A stretch of 5,898 bases of DNA, from the NCBI GenBank assembly GCA_030043285.1, contig JASHXZ010000746.1, positions 1 to 5,898 on the forward strand, in the 5' to 3' direction. The notes below the pieces were generated by a model. That model was given only the letters and a program-made list of their open reading frames with translations. It did not search any database and had not been told where the DNA came from. Position numbers and translations under genes: made by a program. The DNA comes from Xanthobacteraceae bacterium (GTDB lineage: Bacteria; Pseudomonadota; Alphaproteobacteria; Rhizobiales; Xanthobacteraceae). This document shows, piece by piece, positions 5,247 to 5,898 of this stretch. Position 1 is the stretch's first letter, and every line of letters starts with the position of its first letter.

Positions 5247-5786
5247 CTATTCGGCGCTGCGAGGCCGCGATCCGGCCAGCACGAGTGCGGCGCGCAGCAC
5301 CTGCGCTATGCCTTGCAGTCCGATCAGCAGCGCGAAAATCGGAATCAGTGTCTTAAGCAGATAAACGAACGGCAGGCCGCTCGCCTCACGCGAGCGTTCC
5401 AGAATAGCCCAGGAGCGTTCCACGTACGGTAACGACAGCGCAGCGACCGCCGCCGCAAACGGCAGCAGGAACAGAAGCGCGCCGAGGAGATCGACCAGCG
5501 CGCGCGTGCGCGGCCGCGCCTGCGCGTAGAACACGTCGACGCGGACATGGCCGCCGACCTGTAGCGTCCAGGCCGCCGCCAGCATGAACAGGCCGGCATG
5601 CGCATAAAGCACCGATTCCTGTAATTTGATCGAACCGATGCCGAACGCGTAACGCATCAGCACCACGGCGAACTCAGCCAGCACCGCATAGAGGCAGCAC
5701 CACAGCGCGGCGCGGCCGATCGCCGCCGTGAAGCGGTCGATGGCATCGGCGGTGCGGCGGGCGAACTCGCCCAGCTCGTTGCCCAT
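5247..5786 (-). CDS. TRAP transporter small permease subunit (DctQ family), 179 aa
   Basis: This is the small membrane subunit that pairs with the DctM-type subunit encoded just downstream. Four membrane segments lie at about 24-48, 57-77, 95-119 and 139-170. Family features include LQESVLYAHAGLFMLAAAWT at 55-74, immediately followed by GHVRVDVFY at 79-87, and GLPFVYLLKTLIP at 137-149, where the Pro and Lys are typical of DctQ. The GHVRVDVFY form is the one seen in mannitol/chloroaromatic-type TRAP systems. Length is normal for the family. The start at 5786 has AGGA about six bases upstream. It is the first gene of a minus-strand operon (small subunit, then large subunit). No periplasmic solute-binding protein follows within the window; it may be encoded past the right edge or elsewhere. 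Confidence 0.9.
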   Translation of the reverse strand: MGNELGEFARRTADAIDRFTAAIGRAALWCCLYAVLAEFAVVLMRYAFGIGSIKLQESVLYAHAGLFMLAAAWTLQVGGHVRVDVFYAQARPRTRALVDLLGALLFLLPFAAAVAALSLPYVERSWAILERSREASGLPFVYLLKTLIPIFALLIGLQGIAQVLRAALVLAGSRPRSAE

Positions 5787-5799
5787 GGGTTCCTGCGAT

Positions 5800-5829
5800 G
5801 TGACAGGTTCAATCGCGATGCACTATAAT
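5800..5829 (+). promoter_or_regulatory. Sigma70-like promoter facing out of the right edge
   Basis: GTGACA (5800-5805, five of six to TTGACA), an 18-base spacer and a perfect TATAAT (5824-5829) lie in the spacer upstream of the TRAP operon and point rightward. Transcription would begin near 5836. A consensus TATAAT is uncommon in DNA this GC-rich. The -10 sits in an imperfect palindrome (5820-5831), and the opposite strand reads TATAGT there, so a minus-strand promoter for the TRAP genes could overlap it, although no good -35 was seen on that side. Confidence 0.5.
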
Positions 5830-5898
5830 GCGCCATGGGCCGGCGCGAAGCGGGCGCCCGCCGAACAACGTTAATGCCGAGACGACCGCAATGCCCCA
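5830..5898 (+). other. Right-edge leader, possible start of a plus-strand gene
   Basis: Downstream of the rightward promoter, ATG codons occur at 5835 and 5874 (same frame) and at 5891 (another frame, preceded by a GAGACGA-like stretch about eight bases upstream). Only a few codons remain before the edge, too few to choose a start or recognise a product. If a gene does begin here, it is divergent from the TRAP operon; a solute-binding protein or regulator for that operon would be a natural candidate, but this is speculation. Confidence 0.25.

Noticed and set aside
4494..5432. Long plus-strand open frame (312 codons) opposite the TRAP genes
   Set aside because: Gln/His/Arg/Gly-rich translation mirrors the hydrophobic sense codons; it spans two real genes on the other strand and has no recognisable motif.

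Overview
The window looks like chromosomal DNA from a GC-rich alphaproteobacterium, most likely of the Bradyrhizobium/Rhodopseudomonas (Nitrobacteraceae) type. This is an inference from composition, from two sites matching the alphaproteobacterial EcfG general-stress promoter pattern, and from a dispersed palindromic repeat (core gcgaagcaatccagg) of a kind common in those genomes. No rRNA, tRNA, CRISPR array, transposase or phage gene was seen.

Layout from left to right. (1) A TauE/SafE-type membrane permease on the minus strand, cut by the left edge (1-326). (2) Two small DUF883/ElaB-YqjD-like proteins with a single C-terminal membrane anchor, divergently transcribed (minus 444-824, plus 958-1245) from a 133-bp spacer that carries one EcfG-like promoter per direction. 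(3) A classical short-chain dehydrogenase/reductase on the minus strand (1311-2087), convergent with the second small protein across a hairpin-containing gap. (4) Divergent from it, a full-length UbiD-family prenylated-FMN decarboxylase on the plus strand (2215-3705). (5) A 122-bp convergent gap holding the dispersed palindrome. (6) The two membrane subunits of a TRAP transporter on the minus strand, small subunit first (5247-5786) and large subunit nine bases behind it (3828-5237), of the type linked to mannitol/chloroaromatic uptake. (7) A right-edge intergenic stretch with a plus-strand sigma70-like promoter pointing out of the window.

Functionally there are two themes. The left part is an envelope/stress module: the paired DUF883-like proteins are probably switched on together by the general stress sigma factor. 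The right part suggests small organic or aromatic acid metabolism: TRAP uptake, a UbiD decarboxylase and an SDR oxidoreductase could act on related substrates, but they lie in separate transcription units and the substrate cannot be read from sequence. Neither the flavin prenyltransferase (UbiX) that UbiD enzymes need nor a TRAP solute-binding protein is present in the window. Most of the window is ordinary metabolic and transport sequence; the paired stress promoters are the most distinctive signal. No clearly new system was found.
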